A stretch of 64,000 bases of DNA from Meira nashicola (Eukaryota; Basidiomycota; Exobasidiomycetes; Exobasidiales; Brachybasidiaceae). The stretch lies in NCBI GenBank assembly GCA_001600355.1, contig BCJU01000001.1, positions 3,803,178-3,867,177 of the forward strand. The letters are read 5' to 3'. Positions 63,044-64,000 of the stretch are shown piece after piece; positions within the stretch are counted from its first letter, which is position 1; each line of letters opens with the position of its first letter. A program made the position numbers and the translations under genes. The notes under the pieces were generated by a model. The model saw only the letters and a list, made by a program, of their open reading frames with translations, searched no databases and was not told the DNA's origin.

Positions 63044-64000
63044 TTATTGATCCAATAAAGCTAAAGCAACTTTTGCTGCTTCCTCTCGTCTTTGATCGTG
63101 ATTGGGAATCGCACGAACTCGCTCAGCTTGTGCAAGGACAGCCTGTAGAGTAGATTCAAAGTCGATATTGAAACCTTGTCCATTGTTCACTCTCCGACTT
63201 TTCTCCTGTTCAGACAAAGCACGTAAAAGGAAAGCGTCATCCGCATCACCAATAAAACCTAAATCATCCTCATCCAAAGAGTCAAGCGCAGTGGTCCCCA
63301 TACCATTCATTGATTGTGTCGAATCTGCTTGCACAAAATCGGTAAAGTCATCATCAAAGGCCTCCTGTTTGCTGGAAGGATTATCCTGTGCGTCATTGAC
63401 TGCCCATGCTTCGTCGGATCGTGAATTGGTTTGCTTGCTTTGCGAAGAGAAAAGATCAGGTTCATTCGATTCCAAGAATTCCTCTAATGCAGTCTGCATA
63501 TCTGCAAAACTTCTGTCGCCCGTTTGAGTAGCATTTAATCTCCCATTCTGATGCACATCTCTTCCAAGCCCAGCTTCTTGTGCCGCCTGTATCTTAGCCA
63601 TGAATAGTCTGGCGAGTTCTTCGTCTTTTTCAGTCGGTTGCGTCATTCCTGCCTCATCAATTGCGTCTAGGTCCAGCCTTAAGGATTCAAGTGTTCTTGT
63701 TAGGTTATCGTCCATATGACCATCTAAAGCAGGTAAACCACCTGACTGTATTGTGCTACTTGCCTGCTTTCTGTCTTGCTTTCTTTCCAATCCAGGCCAA
63801 GCGTGTGTCATGAGAGCTTCTCTGAGCCTTTCAATACCTTGTTTTTCGTCATCTTCATGCTCGTCGGAAAGGGAGCTCGACTCTTCATCTTGTTCATCCG
63901 CTCCAAGCATACTGTCATAATCATCGCTGACAACTTTCGCTAGATCGACGTATTCCCAACCTTCACCGGCATAGAGGTCCTCGACCTCAGCTGAATGCGA
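63044..64000 (-). CDS. Alpha/gamma-adaptin-binding p34 (AAGAB)-like, 5' partial
   Basis: The frame is open to the right edge, so the N-terminus is missing. Of the 318 residues seen, the first include GEGWEYVDLAK followed by acidic sequence and IERLREALMTHAWPGL. The C-terminus ERVRAIPNHDQRREEAAKVALALL matches the end of the AAGAB/p34 family (a short helix with an HxxRR-type motif and a VAxA helix). AAGAB/Irc6 family proteins carry a GTPase-like N-terminal domain and assist assembly of AP-1 and AP-2 clathrin adaptors. The middle is acidic and presumably disordered. It is convergent with the PAC4-like gene, 65 bp apart. Confidence 0.7.
   Translation of the reverse strand, partial: SHSAEVEDLYAGEGWEYVDLAKVVSDDYDSMLGADEQDEESSSLSDEHEDDEKQGIERLREALMTHAWPGLERKQDRKQASSTIQSGGLPALDGHMDDNLTRTLESLRLDLDAIDEAGMTQPTEKDEELARLFMAKIQAAQEAGLGRDVHQNGRLNATQTGDRSFADMQTALEEFLESNEPDLFSSQSKQTNSRSDEAWAVNDAQDNPSSKQEAFDDDFTDFVQADSTQSMNGMGTTALDSLDEDDLGFIGDADDAFLLRALSEQEKSRRVNNGQGFNIDFESTLQAVLAQAERVRAIPNHDQRREEAAKVALALLDQ

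Noticed and set aside
1..64000. CRISPR arrays, bacterial operons, intact transposons or viral genes
   Set aside because: None seen: no regular direct-repeat arrays, no transposase, integrase or reverse transcriptase frames, and gene structure is fungal nuclear.

Overview
The window is nuclear DNA of a fungus, most likely a basidiomycete. It is moderately AT-rich and gene-dense, uses the standard code, and has few short introns. I place six introns in five genes, 67-81 nt each, mostly with a CTAAC-type branch site. The gene set is core fungal: transportin, the exosome subunit Rrp45, Mediator Med17, succinate dehydrogenase Sdh1, cytochrome c1, a class IV chitin synthase, Puf4, the ER Hsp70 Lhs1, a Sur7/PalI protein and Vps3844. 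Low intron density and the mix of families suggest Ustilaginomycotina, but that is inference and no species is claimed.

Layout. 1-10.4 kb: thioredoxin-PUL protein (cut by the left edge), F-box-like protein, OsmC/Ohr peroxidase with a 24-nt microexon, transportin (KAP104) and a CCCH zinc-finger protein. 11.7-16.4 kb: a very long arrestin-like protein. 16.6-26.1 kb: membrane flavin amine oxidase, GPI-anchored phospholipase B, PRMT3-type arginine methyltransferase whose zinc finger has decayed, and a stand-alone shikimate/quinate dehydrogenase. 26.2-33.9 kb: RRP45, LHS1, NPT1 and a Sur7/PalI membrane protein.

33.9-41.2 kb is the least ordinary part. It holds a broken Jen1-type transporter gene, an orphan ORF, one copy of a dispersed repeat, and a DUF2828 protein with a von Willebrand A domain. 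The DUF2828 gene is flanked on both sides, in opposite orientation, by two homologous non-coding elements. Each has an A-box, a B-box and a T-run like RNA polymerase III genes, but no tRNA fold. The arrangement recalls Ro60-Y RNA loci and is the best candidate here for something undescribed.

41.3-64 kb: class IV chitin synthase, PUF4, SDH1 and CYT1 (respiratory complexes II and III, head to head), TLC-domain protein, MED17, VPS3844, histidinol phosphatase (HIS2), a proteasome-chaperone PAC4-like gene, and an AAGAB/p34 adaptin-binding homologue cut by the right edge.

Many genes are in divergent or convergent pairs with short spacers. Start codons were set at ATG; where an open frame extends upstream only through GTG or TTG, the first ATG was used.
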